DNA from: Flavobacterium hydrophilum
GTDB taxonomy: Bacteria > Bacteroidota > Bacteroidia > Flavobacteriales > Flavobacteriaceae
Direction of reading: 5' to 3'
NCBI RefSeq assembly: GCF_003202405.1
Contig: NZ_QJHL01000001.1
Coordinates: 1,488,001-1,552,000, forward strand
DNA length: 64,000 nt
Part shown: positions 1 to 8,777 of the stretch, one piece after another
How positions within the stretch are numbered: the stretch's first letter is position 1
How the letters are laid out: the number at the start of each line of letters is the position of its first letter
Position numbers and translations under genes: made by a program
Notes under the pieces: model-generated
Database searches by the model: none
Seen by the model: only the letters and a program-made list of their open reading frames with translations
What the model was told of the DNA's origin: nothing

Positions 1-221
1 CTAAAGTTAAGAATACCAAAGGTTTTAAAAGCTTAGAAATGTATGCTTTTAGCAATGGTAAAAAACTTCAATACGATTTCAAAGAAGAGAATGCATCATG
101 GAAAACAATTTTGATAAAAAACATTCCTGTTAAGGCCGGGAAAATTGAAATTGGTTTTATGACTGAAGGAACACCAAATGCTTCCTGTGAGGTTGATGAT
201 GTTACGCTGGTTAGAAAATAA
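1..221 (+). CDS. C-terminal end of a probable secreted carbohydrate-active protein (partial)
   Basis: The reading frame is open from the window edge (frame beginning at base 3) to the stop at 219-221, so this is the last ~72 codons of a gene that starts upstream. The residues alternate in a beta-strand pattern and end in a VDDVTLV-type motif, which is typical of the closing strand of galactose-binding-like jelly-roll modules on Bacteroidetes glycoside hydrolases. The next gene on the same strand, 181 bp on, is a GH2 beta-galactosidase-like enzyme, so a polysaccharide-degrading partner such as an endo-galactanase is plausible. The catalytic part lies outside the window and the family cannot be decided here. 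Confidence 0.5.
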   Translation, partial: KVKNTKGFKSLEMYAFSNGKKLQYDFKEENASWKTILIKNIPVKAGKIEIGFMTEGTPNASCEVDDVTLVRK

Positions 222-256
222 GAAAACTAGTTGGTTATAATTGGAAACAGGTGTCA

Positions 257-272
257 GGCTGAGCGGAGTCGA
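257..272. repeat. GGCTGAGCGGAGTCGA dispersed-repeat-like motif
   Basis: The 16-base GC-rich string stands out in the AT-rich gap between two genes. From memory, closely similar strings recur between genes in many Flavobacterium genomes, often as half of a hairpin. Only one half is seen here and no partner arm was found nearby, so this is a tentative call. Confidence 0.3.
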
Positions 273-402
273 TGCCCTTTACAATTAGAAGCCTCTATAT
301 ATCTAAATTCATTAAACTTTGATAAAATACTATTAATTCCGGTTGTCCAAAAAGGGTATATTTATAAACTTTACACGACTATCAAATTAACCGGAATTAT
401 TT

Positions 403-3225
403 ATGAAATCTATTGCTCTTAATCGATTTTTTCTCAGTATTATTTTTTTAATATCTCTGTATACTTCAGCGCAAAAGCAGGCTGAACGAGATTTAATTTT
501 AATTGATAAGGACTGGCGCTTTTCTTTCGGTCATTTATACGATACCCAGAAAGATTTTAACCATGCAACAGGTTATTTTTCGTATTTAACCAAAACCGGA
601 TTTGGTGATGGTCCTGCTGCGCAAAATTTTGATGACCGTGCCTGGAGAAAATTAGATCTTCCGCATGATTGGGCAGTTGAACAGCCTTTCAGTGAAAAAG
701 GAAGCTTCAGCCACGGATTTAAAACTGCCGGAAAAGGTTTTCCAGAAAAAAGTATAGGCTGGTACCGAAAAAAAATCAATATTCCTGATAGCGATAAAGG
801 TCGGATCATCTCTTTAAAATTTGATGGGGTTTTTAGAAATTCAAAAGTATTTTTCAACGGCTATTTTCTAGGAACAGAAGAAAGCGGCTATAACGGATTT
901 GAATACGATGTTACGGCTTATGTAAATTATGGAGGCGAAAACACGGTTGTAGTGCGTGCTGATGCTTCGATGGAAGAAGGCTGGTTTTATGAAGGAGCCG
1001 GAATTTACAGACATGTGTATCTGAAAAAAACAAATCCAATTCATGTAATTGCAAACGGAAGCTATGTAACCTCCGAAATAAAAGAAAACAATGCTGAAGT
1101 TACCGCTGAAGTCTCTGTTGAAAATAAAGGGAATTATAAAGGTCAAATTGAAATTCTTCAAAGTGTTATAGATGCTGATGGAAAACAAATTGCAAACATT
1201 TCCCAAAATGTTATTGCTCCGGATTTTTATAAAACGTCCAGTTACAGTTCGAAATTACAAGTCAATAATCCATTATTGTGGGATATTGAAAATCCGAATT
1301 TATATCGTTTAATAACTGAAATTAAGCAGGAAGGAAAATTAATTGACCGCTATGAAACTTCTTTCGGAATCCGTACAATTAAGTTTGATGCTGAAAAAGG
1401 TTTTTTCCTTAACGGAAAATCATTAAAACTAAAAGGAACCAACAATCATCAGGATCATGCCGGAATTGGTACAGCTTTACCAAATGAACTGCAGTATTAC
1501 CGAATCAAAAAGCTGAAAGAAATGGGATCGAATGCCTATCGTTGCTCGCATCATCCGCCAACACCGGAATTGCTTGACGCCTGTGATAAACTCGGAATGC
1601 TGGTTATTGATGAGACCCGTTTGATGGGAATTAATGATTATCACCTAAATGATTTGAAACGGATGATGGAGCGTGATCGTAATCATCCGAGTATTTTTTG
1701 CTGGTCTGTAGGAAATGAAGAATGGAATATCGAAGGCGGTATTGTTGGTGAACGCATTACAAATGTGATGCAGGGATTTACAAAAAATATTGACCCTACA
1801 AGACCTGTTACGGTTGGAATAAGCAGTGGTTTTAAAAGCGGAATATCGTCTGTGGTCGAAATTATGGGTTATAATTACCTTGGTAACGGTGATATTGATG
1901 CGCATCGAAATCAATTCAAACAACAGCCGGGAATGGGCACAGAAGAAGGTTCTACGTTTGCAACACGCGGTATTTATTTTGATGATGAAGCCAAACATTA
2001 TAAAAGTGCTTATGACAAAAAACCACGCCCAACATTTTACAGCATCGAAGAAGGCTGGAAATTTTATGCTGAAAGACCTTATTTAGCCGGAATGTTTATT
2101 TGGACAGGATTTGATTATCGTGGCGAACCTACGCCTTATGGCTGGCCATCTGTTACCTCTTATTTTGGAATGATGGATGTTTGCGGTTTCCCGAAAGACA
2201 ATGTTTATTATTTAAAATCATGGTGGGGAGACAAACCGGTTTTACACATTATGCCACACTGGAACTGGAGTGGAAAAGAAGGCAAAGAAATAGATGTCTG
2301 GATACATTCAAATTGCGATGAAGTAGAACTTTTTCTGAACAAAAAAAGTCTTGGTAAAAAGAAAATGGAATTGAACAGCCATTTAGAATGGAAAGTAAAA
2401 TATGCACCAGGAACTCTTGAAGCAATTGGTTATAAAAACGGCAAAAAAGCACTTTTAGAAACTCAAAAAACTACTGATGTTGCTCAAAATATAAAGCTTT
2501 CTGCTGATCAGGAAAACCAGGTTAATGCAAATGTTGTAGTTGTGAGCGTTGAAACCACAGACAAAAAGGGATTGCATGTACCAACAGCGAATCATGAAAT
2601 TACATTTTCAGTAAAAGGAGGAAAGATTTTGGGTGTTGGAAACGGGAATCCGACTTCTTTAGAAAAGGATCAATTCATTGATGCAGTTGAACTTGTTCCG
2701 ATTACGAATTTTGAAGAAAAGAAATTAGCCTCAGCAAATGCTTCAAACTTAATATCGTCTGATGATAACAACTGGAAAGAAGCCTTTAAAGACCGTGATT
2801 ATAAAAATCAGGCTCCGTCGTATGTGTATCGTGGTAAATTTGAATTAAGTAACAATTTAAGTACAAATACCGTTAATTTCTTTTATAAAAAAATAGGTAC
2901 TGATGCAGTTGTTTTTGTAAACGGAAATAAAATTGCTGCCAGTGTAGAAGATAATCAAAAGTATGTTTTGACCAGCAATGTTTTAAAGCAGGGAACAAAT
3001 ACCATTCAGATTATTGCACCGCCTTTGCAAAAAGTAAAAGACTGGGATGTTATGAATACAGACCCTGGAATTATTCAGGTGATTACAACGGCTGAGGCAT
3101 GGAAAAGAAAGCTTTTTAACGGATATGCTCAGATTATCATCCAAAAAGACGAAAATGCTGCTGAAGTAGTTTTATCGGCTGCGGCCAATGGATTAAATAC
3201 AGGAACTTTAGTTATGAAAAAATAA
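403..3225 (+). CDS. Secreted GH2-family beta-galactosidase-like glycoside hydrolase
   Basis: A 940-residue protein with an N-terminal signal peptide (hydrophobic residues ~9-20, ending near Ala-Gln at 23-24), so it acts in the periplasm or outside. The order is GH2 sugar-binding jelly roll (~40-210), immunoglobulin-like domain (~215-330), TIM barrel (~335-620), then DUF4982/Ig-like C-terminal domains. The barrel carries the RCSHHP motif and a GNEEW motif, giving the acid/base Glu at ~439; a GTEEGS segment (~512-517) fits the nucleophile region. Family members hydrolyse terminal beta-galactosides and related glycosides; the exact substrate is not readable. The start at 403 is chosen because it opens directly into the signal peptide. 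It probably works with the truncated upstream gene on the same polysaccharide. Confidence 0.9.
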   Translation: MKSIALNRFFLSIIFLISLYTSAQKQAERDLILIDKDWRFSFGHLYDTQKDFNHATGYFSYLTKTGFGDGPAAQNFDDRAWRKLDLPHDWAVEQPFSEKGSFSHGFKTAGKGFPEKSIGWYRKKINIPDSDKGRIISLKFDGVFRNSKVFFNGYFLGTEESGYNGFEYDVTAYVNYGGENTVVVRADASMEEGWFYEGAGIYRHVYLKKTNPIHVIANGSYVTSEIKENNAEVTAEVSVENKGNYKGQIEILQSVIDADGKQIANISQNVIAPDFYKTSSYSSKLQVNNPLLWDIENPNLYRLITEIKQEGKLIDRYETSFGIRTIKFDAEKGFFLNGKSLKLKGTNNHQDHAGIGTALPNELQYYRIKKLKEMGSNAYRCSHHPPTPELLDACDKLGMLVIDETRLMGINDYHLNDLKRMMERDRNHPSIFCWSVGNEEWNIEGGIVGERITNVMQGFTKNIDPTRPVTVGISSGFKSGISSVVEIMGYNYLGNGDIDAHRNQFKQQPGMGTEEGSTFATRGIYFDDEAKHYKSAYDKKPRPTFYSIEEGWKFYAERPYLAGMFIWTGFDYRGEPTPYGWPSVTSYFGMMDVCGFPKDNVYYLKSWWGDKPVLHIMPHWNWSGKEGKEIDVWIHSNCDEVELFLNKKSLGKKKMELNSHLEWKVKYAPGTLEAIGYKNGKKALLETQKTTDVAQNIKLSADQENQVNANVVVVSVETTDKKGLHVPTANHEITFSVKGGKILGVGNGNPTSLEKDQFIDAVELVPITNFEEKKLASANASNLISSDDNNWKEAFKDRDYKNQAPSYVYRGKFELSNNLSTNTVNFFYKKIGTDAVVFVNGNKIAASVEDNQKYVLTSNVLKQGTNTIQIIAPPLQKVKDWDVMNTDPGIIQVITTAEAWKRKLFNGYAQIIIQKDENAAEVVLSAAANGLNTGTLVMKK

Positions 3226-3276
3226 TTTAAGGTTTCAAGTTTTTAGTTTACTAAACGTGAAACTTGAAACCTTAAA
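3226..3276. terminator. Bidirectional hairpin terminator between convergent genes
   Basis: A 17-bp perfect inverted repeat, with arms 3226-3242 and 3260-3276, starts right after the GH2 stop codon and lies just before the end of the convergent lipoprotein gene. An A-rich stretch follows on the plus strand. Position and symmetry suit a shared terminator for both genes. Confidence 0.7.
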
Positions 3277-3284
3277 CAAAAAAC

Positions 3285-4265
3285 TTAATTTACCCTTTGA
3301 ATTGCATAAGATGACTGGCTCTTATCTCCTGATAATAATTTACCTAATTTAGAGCTAATAACATACACATTGCCGTCTGTTGCCAAAGCAGCAGTGGTTG
3401 GGAATTCATCTTTTCCAATGTTGGTTTCATTTATTTTAGTTGCACTCGACCAATTGTTTGTGCTGCTAAAAGTATACGTTTTGCCTAATCCTAAACCATT
3501 TTCTACAATAACCAAATTATTGTTTTTGTCTAATTCTATTCCGTCGGGAGCGTTAAATGTTGTCCCCGTCACTTCTGTAATGTTTTCAGGATCAGTAAGG
3601 GATATTTTCAACAATTTAGAAGTATCTGTTTTAACTGCGAGTAAATAGTCGTCGGGGTGAAAAACAATTCCGTTTAAACCAAATTCATTTGGTTTTGGCT
3701 GAAATAAAGTGTTTTCTCTAAATACGGAAGCATTGTAATTAGTATCAAGTTTATAAATAATCGGAGAAAAAGAATCGGTAATATAAATGTTTCCGTTTTT
3801 ATCAACCGCAATATCATTCGGGCAGGAACCTGCATTTGGGGTAAAATTCTTTAGATCAACTTCTTTTATTAATTCACCTGAGGCAAGATTAAAAATACTG
3901 ACAGTCGCTATAGTTCCTGCGCTTCCTGTGGTACTTTTTTGCGAAATTCCCAAATCGGCATTGGCTACTATGAGTCGATTACGAATTTCGTCAGTGTACA
4001 CTCCTGTTGGTAAAACCAGTTTACTGCTTGTAGCAAAAACAGAAAATTCGCCTTTTGGATTCATTGCATAAATAGCTCCTTTCTGTAGGGAACTCAATAA
4101 GAATTTTTGGTTTTTGAAATCGTAATCAATTCCTTCAGGATAAAGACCTGAATCTGTAATGATATATTTACTTTTAAGGGAAACGGAAGTTTCTCCGGAT
4201 TTTTTCTCGCTGTCACAAGCTATAAAAAGAAGCGAAAATGCTGAAATCAAAATTGTAGTTTTCAT
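3285..4265 (-). CDS. SMP-30/gluconolactonase-like beta-propeller lipoprotein
   Basis: A 326-residue protein that starts with a lipoprotein signal (hydrophobic stretch, then LLFIAC with the lipidated Cys at 17), so it is membrane-anchored outside the cytoplasm. The rest shows repeated blades with motifs such as GIDYD, NDIAVDKNGNIYITDS and PDGIELDKNNNLVI, the pattern of NHL/SMP-30/gluconolactonase six-bladed propellers. Members of this superfamily include lactonases and non-catalytic binding proteins, and the sequence alone does not settle which this is. It faces the GH2 gene across a shared terminator and is probably transcribed alone. Confidence 0.75.
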   Translation of the reverse strand: MKTTILISAFSLLFIACDSEKKSGETSVSLKSKYIITDSGLYPEGIDYDFKNQKFLLSSLQKGAIYAMNPKGEFSVFATSSKLVLPTGVYTDEIRNRLIVANADLGISQKSTTGSAGTIATVSIFNLASGELIKEVDLKNFTPNAGSCPNDIAVDKNGNIYITDSFSPIIYKLDTNYNASVFRENTLFQPKPNEFGLNGIVFHPDDYLLAVKTDTSKLLKISLTDPENITEVTGTTFNAPDGIELDKNNNLVIVENGLGLGKTYTFSSTNNWSSATKINETNIGKDEFPTTAALATDGNVYVISSKLGKLLSGDKSQSSYAIQRVN

Positions 4266-4365
4266 TTTTATTAATTTAAATTATTTGTCGGTATTGACTA
4301 TGCAAAACTGGGACAGAATAGGGGAAATAAAAATGAACTGGTTTAGGAAATAGAGTTGAACCAGT

Positions 4366-4953
4366 TTAACTTTTTGAAATTTTACGATTGCGTATTTTAC
4401 TTAAATACTCGGTACTGAAACCTAAATAAGAGGCTAATGCATATTGAGGGACGCGTTTAGCAATTGCTGAATATTTGCTCATAAACTCATCATAGCGTTC
4501 TTCAGCGGTTTTGGTTAAATTCGATAAAAGTCTTTTTTGATGAAAAGCTAATGACCGCTGCGTAATGATGCGTTCAAATTTTTCAAGTTTCGGAATCTCT
4601 TTCAAAAATTTTTGCTCGTCTTCGTATTCAATCTGAATGAGAACTGAATCTTCGAGCGCTTCTACAAACAATGTGGCAGGTTCCTGATAAATCAGACTGC
4701 TATAATCTGAAATCCACCAGTCTTCGATTGCAAAAGAAAGTGTGTGTTCTTTTCCAACATTATCGACCAGATAACCTCTGAAAGCACCTTTAACAACATA
4801 ACTTTTATGTCTGCATACAAAACCGGGCTGTACAATAAATTGCCTTTTTTTTACTTTAGTTATTTTTAAAAAGGTAACCAGATGCTTTTTTTCGTCATCA
4901 GTTAAATCAACGTATCTGGAAATATAATCTATTACAGGCTGTAAATCTTTCAT
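4366..4953 (-). CDS. Crp/Fnr-type transcriptional regulator
   Basis: About 195 residues from the Met at 4953. An open frame extends upstream to 5076, but the added residues are hydrophobic, uncharacteristic and overlap the divergent promoter, so the MKDLQPVIDY start is preferred. The N-terminal two thirds form a cyclic-nucleotide-binding-type beta barrel (~20-120). The C-terminal segment carries a short helix-turn-helix with the LGFSTEYLSKIR motif common in Bacteroidetes Crp-like regulators, which often control a neighbouring gene. It diverges from an AraC-family gene across a 124-bp shared promoter region. The ligand is unknown; the barrel lacks the clear GE..RxA cassette of true cAMP binders. 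Confidence 0.8.
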   Translation of the reverse strand: MKDLQPVIDYISRYVDLTDDEKKHLVTFLKITKVKKRQFIVQPGFVCRHKSYVVKGAFRGYLVDNVGKEHTLSFAIEDWWISDYSSLIYQEPATLFVEALEDSVLIQIEYEDEQKFLKEIPKLEKFERIITQRSLAFHQKRLLSNLTKTAEERYDEFMSKYSAIAKRVPQYALASYLGFSTEYLSKIRNRKISKS

Positions 4954-5046
4954 ATAGCAAAGATAAAGTGTAAATTTTAATTTCGATAAAAAACAAATTC
5001 CAAATTGAACAACAGTGAAAATTGAAATTGAATTTTGAAATTTATT

Positions 5047-5059
5047 ATTTTTTGTTTGA
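5047..5059 (+). promoter_or_regulatory. 13-bp element ATTTTTTGTTTGA, copy 1 (upstream of the AraC gene)
   Basis: The same 13 bases recur at 5965-5977, before the cupin gene. Both copies lie in promoter-length spacers that flank the AraC-type gene, so an autoregulated operator is possible. The motif is low-complexity T-rich sequence, so chance is a serious alternative. Confidence 0.25.
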
Positions 5060-5077
5060 TTTTCATAACTTTGCAAA

Positions 5078-5947
5078 ATGAATAATGAAACAGAAAGTCA
5101 GAATTGCGATTTTACTTCAGATTTAAAGCTGAAAGGCTTTAAAGTGTATCAAATAAATGGAGATTTGAGTAAGATTCCGGTTTATAGTCGTAGAGACTTT
5201 TATAAAATTTGTATTAACACCAGTAAAAGTATTATACAATATGCTGACCGCGGAATAGAAACTGATGGTACAATTCTGTTTTTTGGTAATCCGATTATAC
5301 CTTATTCCTGGGAAATAGTTTCTGGTGAACATGAAGGATATGCTTGTGTTTTCACGGAAGAATTTTTGAGAGCAAAAGATCGTTCAGATGCACTTCATGA
5401 ATCACCTTTATTTAAAATAGAGGGGACTCCAATTTTTTCTTTATGTACTGAACAAAAGAACTTTATAGATTCTTTATTTCAGAAAATGATAAAAGAATAT
5501 CAAACAGATTATGTTTTTAAAGATGATTTGATGCGTAGTTATATTAATCTGATTATTCATGAATCAATGAAGATGCAGCCTTCAGAAAATTTTTTCAAAC
5601 ATAAAAATGCTTCATCAAGAATTACCTCTTTATTTTTAGAACTTTTGGAAAGACAATTTCCAGTTGAAACAAAAGATCAGCCTCTTGCCTTGAAAACACC
5701 GCAGGATTACGCTCAAAGCCTTTCTGTACATGTAAACCATCTTAATCGTTCGGTTAAAGAAATTACCGGAAAATCGACCACAGCACATATTACCGAAAGA
5801 ATTATAGGAGAAGCAAAAGCATTGTTGCAGCATACAAACTGGAGTATTGCCGATATTGGGTATTCTCTCGGATTTGAATATCCAAGCTATTTCAATAATT
5901 ACTTTAAAAGACTTACCGGAACAATTCCTAAATCTTTAAGAATGTAA
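5078..5947 (+). CDS. AraC-family transcriptional regulator
   Basis: A 289-residue protein with an N-terminal cupin-like ligand domain (~15-170) and a C-terminal double helix-turn-helix (~190-288). The second helix-turn-helix has the family signature (SIADIGYSLGFEYPSYFNNYFKRLTGTIP). This is the layout of AraC-type activators that answer small molecules; the ligand cannot be read. It diverges from the Crp-like gene and is followed 188 bp later by a cupin gene and an alcohol dehydrogenase remnant. In many genomes such regulators sit next to the redox or detoxification genes they control. Confidence 0.88.
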   Translation: MNNETESQNCDFTSDLKLKGFKVYQINGDLSKIPVYSRRDFYKICINTSKSIIQYADRGIETDGTILFFGNPIIPYSWEIVSGEHEGYACVFTEEFLRAKDRSDALHESPLFKIEGTPIFSLCTEQKNFIDSLFQKMIKEYQTDYVFKDDLMRSYINLIIHESMKMQPSENFFKHKNASSRITSLFLELLERQFPVETKDQPLALKTPQDYAQSLSVHVNHLNRSVKEITGKSTTAHITERIIGEAKALLQHTNWSIADIGYSLGFEYPSYFNNYFKRLTGTIPKSLRM

Positions 5948-5964
5948 ATTGTTTCAAATTCATA

Positions 5965-5977
5965 ATTTTTTGTTTGA
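5965..5977 (+). promoter_or_regulatory. 13-bp element ATTTTTTGTTTGA, copy 2 (upstream of the cupin gene)
   Basis: Exact repeat of the element at 5047-5059, here 159 bp before the cupin start. It may mark a shared operator for the AraC-type regulator; support is weak. Confidence 0.25.
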
Positions 5978-6135
5978 ATATTGTTATTTCCGGAAAGCAT
6001 AGTTGATTTAATTTTGCTTTTAAATTACAGTATTGATCATTTATCAGTTTTAACAGACTAAATAAACTTCTTAAGCATATTCTTCGCTTTTCTAATTTAG
6101 TCTTTAGATTATAATTAACTTAAAAACAACTAATT

Positions 6136-6540
6136 ATGTCATTAAATTATTCACCTATTATTGAAGAAGGAAAAGTATCAAATAGCTTTATGACCGGCGA
6201 AGTATCTTATAAGAAACAGTCCAGCGATATTCATCCTGAAAATACTATGATTAAAGAAGTTGCGTTTGAGCCTTGCGCAAGAAGTAACTGGCATAGTAAT
6301 GTGAGCCTGCAATTACTTATTGTAACAAGCGGTACAGGTTATTATCAGGAAAAAGGCAACGCAATACGATTGCTTCATAAGGATGAAGTGGTTACAATTT
6401 TGCCGGGAGTTGAACATTGGTATGGAGCTACTCCGTTTAGAAAATTTTCATACATCGCTATCATCACAGAAATTGACAAAGGTCATGGTAAATGGCTAGA
6501 TAGTGTAAGCGATGATGAATATTATAGTTTCGGAAAGTAG
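6136..6540 (+). CDS. Small single-domain cupin protein
   Basis: A 134-residue protein with one cupin barrel. The motifs WHSN (~54-57), then TSGTGYYQEKG, and later LPGVEHWYGA supply the histidines and acidic residue that usually hold a metal. Close relatives in Bacteroidetes are annotated as cupins of the carboxymuconolactone-decarboxylase-associated group, often beside short-chain or zinc dehydrogenases. The reaction is unknown. A fragment of a zinc alcohol dehydrogenase gene follows directly, so the pair may be what is left of a small AraC-controlled operon. Confidence 0.75.
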   Translation: MSLNYSPIIEEGKVSNSFMTGEVSYKKQSSDIHPENTMIKEVAFEPCARSNWHSNVSLQLLIVTSGTGYYQEKGNAIRLLHKDEVVTILPGVEHWYGATPFRKFSYIAIITEIDKGHGKWLDSVSDDEYYSFGK

Positions 6541-6563
6541 GCTGTAAATGAGTCTGAAATAAT

Positions 6564-6735
6564 ATGGAAACAAAAACATAAAAGCTTTAGGTGCAGAAGC
6601 AGCTGAAGGACTCTTAAATATGCTTGATATTAAAAGGAGAAGCGTTCAGTCTCATGATATTGAAATTGAAATTTTATATTGTTGAATTGCCATTCTGATT
6701 TACATTCTGTCAGATATGAATGGCACGGAACTTAT
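6564..6735 (+). pseudogene. Decayed N-terminal fragment of a zinc-dependent alcohol dehydrogenase
   Basis: Read across frames, this stretch spells METKT, then KALGAEAAEG, then RRSVQSHDIEIEILYC, then CHSDLHSVRYEWHGT. That is the start of YahK/AdhC-type NADP-dependent zinc alcohol dehydrogenases, including the catalytic-zinc Cys-His (GICHSDLH region). At least two frameshifts interrupt it, one after the fifth codon and one at the ILYC/CHSD junction, where an in-frame TGA also appears. The homology stops near 6735, where the 3' end of the opposite-strand gene begins, so ~280 residues are missing. The gene is dead; a deletion joined the remnant to the neighbour. Confidence 0.75.
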
Positions 6736-7130
6736 GGTCGTTCTTTCGATTCATTTGAGTCTGTTTCCATTTTTTCTATTTCAACCTTTTCTTTTTTAAT
6801 GGTTTGTCTCAATAGAGCAAAAAGACTCATATAAATATTAGCCAAAAAAACAAGTGAAAAGCCAGCGATAAAATAGCCTCTCCAGTCTGTTATTAATAGC
6901 TTAAAGTCGCAAAAAAATATAAAAAACAGTGTGATGTAATGGCTAAAGCAATACTCACAGGTAAAGAGATAGAAAAATTTTCTATTTAAAAATTTCTTGT
7001 TGTTTTGAGAACGATTCACACACCATTCTCTGGGCTCACGAAATACTTCTTCATGAGTAACAGTCCAACTGATGCATGCAATGGGAACAGCGAGGATAAA
7101 TAACCAGAAGATTTGTGTTGTAGTATCCAT
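6732..7130 (-). CDS. Small integral membrane protein of unknown function
   Basis: A 132-residue protein with a hydrophobic helix at ~7-24, one or two more at ~60-108, and a charged C-terminal tail rich in Lys and Glu. A CEYCFSHY motif (~58-65) just before the second helix recalls the conserved cysteine motif of DUF1360-like membrane proteins, but I cannot assign it firmly. A 12-bp inverted repeat overlaps its start codon. Its 3' end abuts the dehydrogenase remnant. No function is proposed. Confidence 0.6.
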   Translation of the reverse strand: MDTTTQIFWLFILAVPIACISWTVTHEEVFREPREWCVNRSQNNKKFLNRKFFYLFTCEYCFSHYITLFFIFFCDFKLLITDWRGYFIAGFSLVFLANIYMSLFALLRQTIKKEKVEIEKMETDSNESKERP

Positions 7131-7172
7131 TCATCCTTAATTTAAACATTTGATACTAATTTAAGGATGAAT
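7129..7172. promoter_or_regulatory. Inverted repeat over the start of the membrane-protein gene
   Basis: Arms ATTCATCCTTAA (7129-7140) and TTAAGGATGAAT (7161-7172) form a perfect 12-bp dyad with a 20-base centre. The first arm covers the start codon of the minus-strand gene ending at 7130. It could be a DNA operator or an mRNA hairpin in the 5' leader. Confidence 0.45.
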
Positions 7173-7185
7173 GATATTGATTGTC

Positions 7186-7214
7186 TTATATAATTTAAGT
7201 GCTAAATTATATAA
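7186..7214 (-). terminator. AT-rich hairpin at the end of the GH1 gene
   Basis: Perfect 12-bp arms (7186-7197 and 7203-7214) around a 5-base loop, overlapping the stop codon of the GH1 gene. No clear T-tract follows on the minus strand, so termination strength is uncertain. Confidence 0.45.
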
Positions 7215-8577
7215 TTTCTTTACTATGTTCTAAAAAATCCCTAAACCAGATTCCGGATTGTTTGATAGTCCTTTTTTGTGTTTCAAAGTCAATATGAACT
7301 AATCCAAACCTTGCGTTATATCCTTCAGCCCATTCAAAATTATCTGTAAGGCTCCATACAAAATAGCCATCAGCTTTACATCCATCTTGTTTTGCTTTAA
7401 GTAATTGCTCTAAATGATCTTGTATATAATGAGTTCGCTTAATGTCATATATTTTTCCGTTTGTAACAATGTCAGGAAATGCAGCACCGTTTTCGGTAAT
7501 TATAATTTTTTTAATTCCTTCATAAGAATTAAATTTTTGAAGTATATGATAAAGTGCAGGAGGATAAATTTCCCAACCCATTTCTGTCGATATAACATTT
7601 CTTTTTTCGACACTTACTAACTCGGCGCCAATATACGGAGTGAGTAAGGATGATTTGACAATTTCGCGTGTATAACACTGAAGTCCTATAAAATCAAAAT
7701 CAAAAGCTAAATTGGCGAGATCATCGCCCTGAATATAATTATTAAGTTTTTTAAGAACCGGAAGATCCTCCTGTGGATATCCAAGTCCTAAAATAGGTTC
7801 TATAAAAGTTCTGTTTAATAACGTATCAACGCGTTTAGCTGCCTGGATATCTGAAGGTTTATCCGTGAATGGTTCAATATGGGTACAGGAAAAAGTAGTA
7901 CCAATATTAGCATCAGGTATGTTATGTCTCAGTTTTTTTGCACCAGCTGTCGTAGCTAACGTTACATGATGTATAGCTTTTAGATAATTGGTTATACCTT
8001 TTTTTCCGGGAGCATGAATGCCAAGAAAATAACCAGCTCCTGTAAAAACAGAAGGCTCATTTATAACCATCCAGTTTTTTACCCGGTCGCCAAAATGTTG
8101 TGCACATACTTCTGCATATTCTGAAAACCAGGAGGCACATTCTCTGTTTGTCCATCCACCTTTTATTTCGAGAGCATGTGGCAAATCCCAATGATAAAGT
8201 GTAACCCAAGGTTCAATTTTACATTCCAGTAAAAAATCTATTATTTTATTGTAATAATCTATTCCCGCCTGATTGACAGGATGAATACCGGCCGGCATAA
8301 TGCGTGACCAGCTAATAGAAAACCTGAAGTTCGGAATATTAAGTTCTCTTATTAAATGGATATCATCTTTATAGCAATTATAAAAATCGCATGCATTTAT
8401 AGCATGATGGCCATTTTTTATCTTACCTTTTTGACTGGTAAAAACATCCCATATCGATGGGCCTTTTCCGTCAGCATCATGAGCACCTTCTATTTGAAAA
8501 GCCGCAGTCGAAACACCCCATAAAAAATCTGAACCAAATTGGTCCTTGTTTAAAAATGACTTCTCTAATTTATTCAT
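7207..8577 (-). CDS. GH1 beta-glucosidase
   Basis: A 456-residue protein, the normal length for a bacterial GH1 enzyme. It shows the N-terminal FLWGVSTAAFQIEGA signature, the acid/base motif INEP (Glu ~174) and the nucleophile motif ITENG (Glu ~362), followed by the SLTDNFEWAEGY substrate loop. GH1 enzymes remove terminal beta-glucose (sometimes beta-galactose or phosphoglycosides) by a retaining mechanism. No signal peptide is present, so it should act in the cytoplasm on imported oligosaccharides such as cellobiose. It stands alone on the minus strand, so its regulator and transporter are not evident nearby. Confidence 0.95.
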   Translation of the reverse strand: MNKLEKSFLNKDQFGSDFLWGVSTAAFQIEGAHDADGKGPSIWDVFTSQKGKIKNGHHAINACDFYNCYKDDIHLIRELNIPNFRFSISWSRIMPAGIHPVNQAGIDYYNKIIDFLLECKIEPWVTLYHWDLPHALEIKGGWTNRECASWFSEYAEVCAQHFGDRVKNWMVINEPSVFTGAGYFLGIHAPGKKGITNYLKAIHHVTLATTAGAKKLRHNIPDANIGTTFSCTHIEPFTDKPSDIQAAKRVDTLLNRTFIEPILGLGYPQEDLPVLKKLNNYIQGDDLANLAFDFDFIGLQCYTREIVKSSLLTPYIGAELVSVEKRNVISTEMGWEIYPPALYHILQKFNSYEGIKKIIITENGAAFPDIVTNGKIYDIKRTHYIQDHLEQLLKAKQDGCKADGYFVWSLTDNFEWAEGYNARFGLVHIDFETQKRTIKQSGIWFRDFLEHSKEII

Positions 8578-8777
8578 TCAGATGTACTTTCCTTTATTTT
8601 GAAAATTAATGAATGAATGAAGAGTGCATTGCTCTTAGAAAAAGCCATTCTTTGAATGAAACCAGAAATTTTAAGCTGAAGAATTTCATAATATTTGTTT
8701 TATTCAAAATAAGAAAACAAATATAAATTTACAGTAATCTAAATGTTATCAAATAGTTAACTATTTTTTAAACATTG

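Noticed and set aside
231..422. 63-codon open frame between the first two genes
   Set aside because: It overlaps the start of the GH2 gene, has no family resemblance and crosses a dispersed-repeat-like motif.
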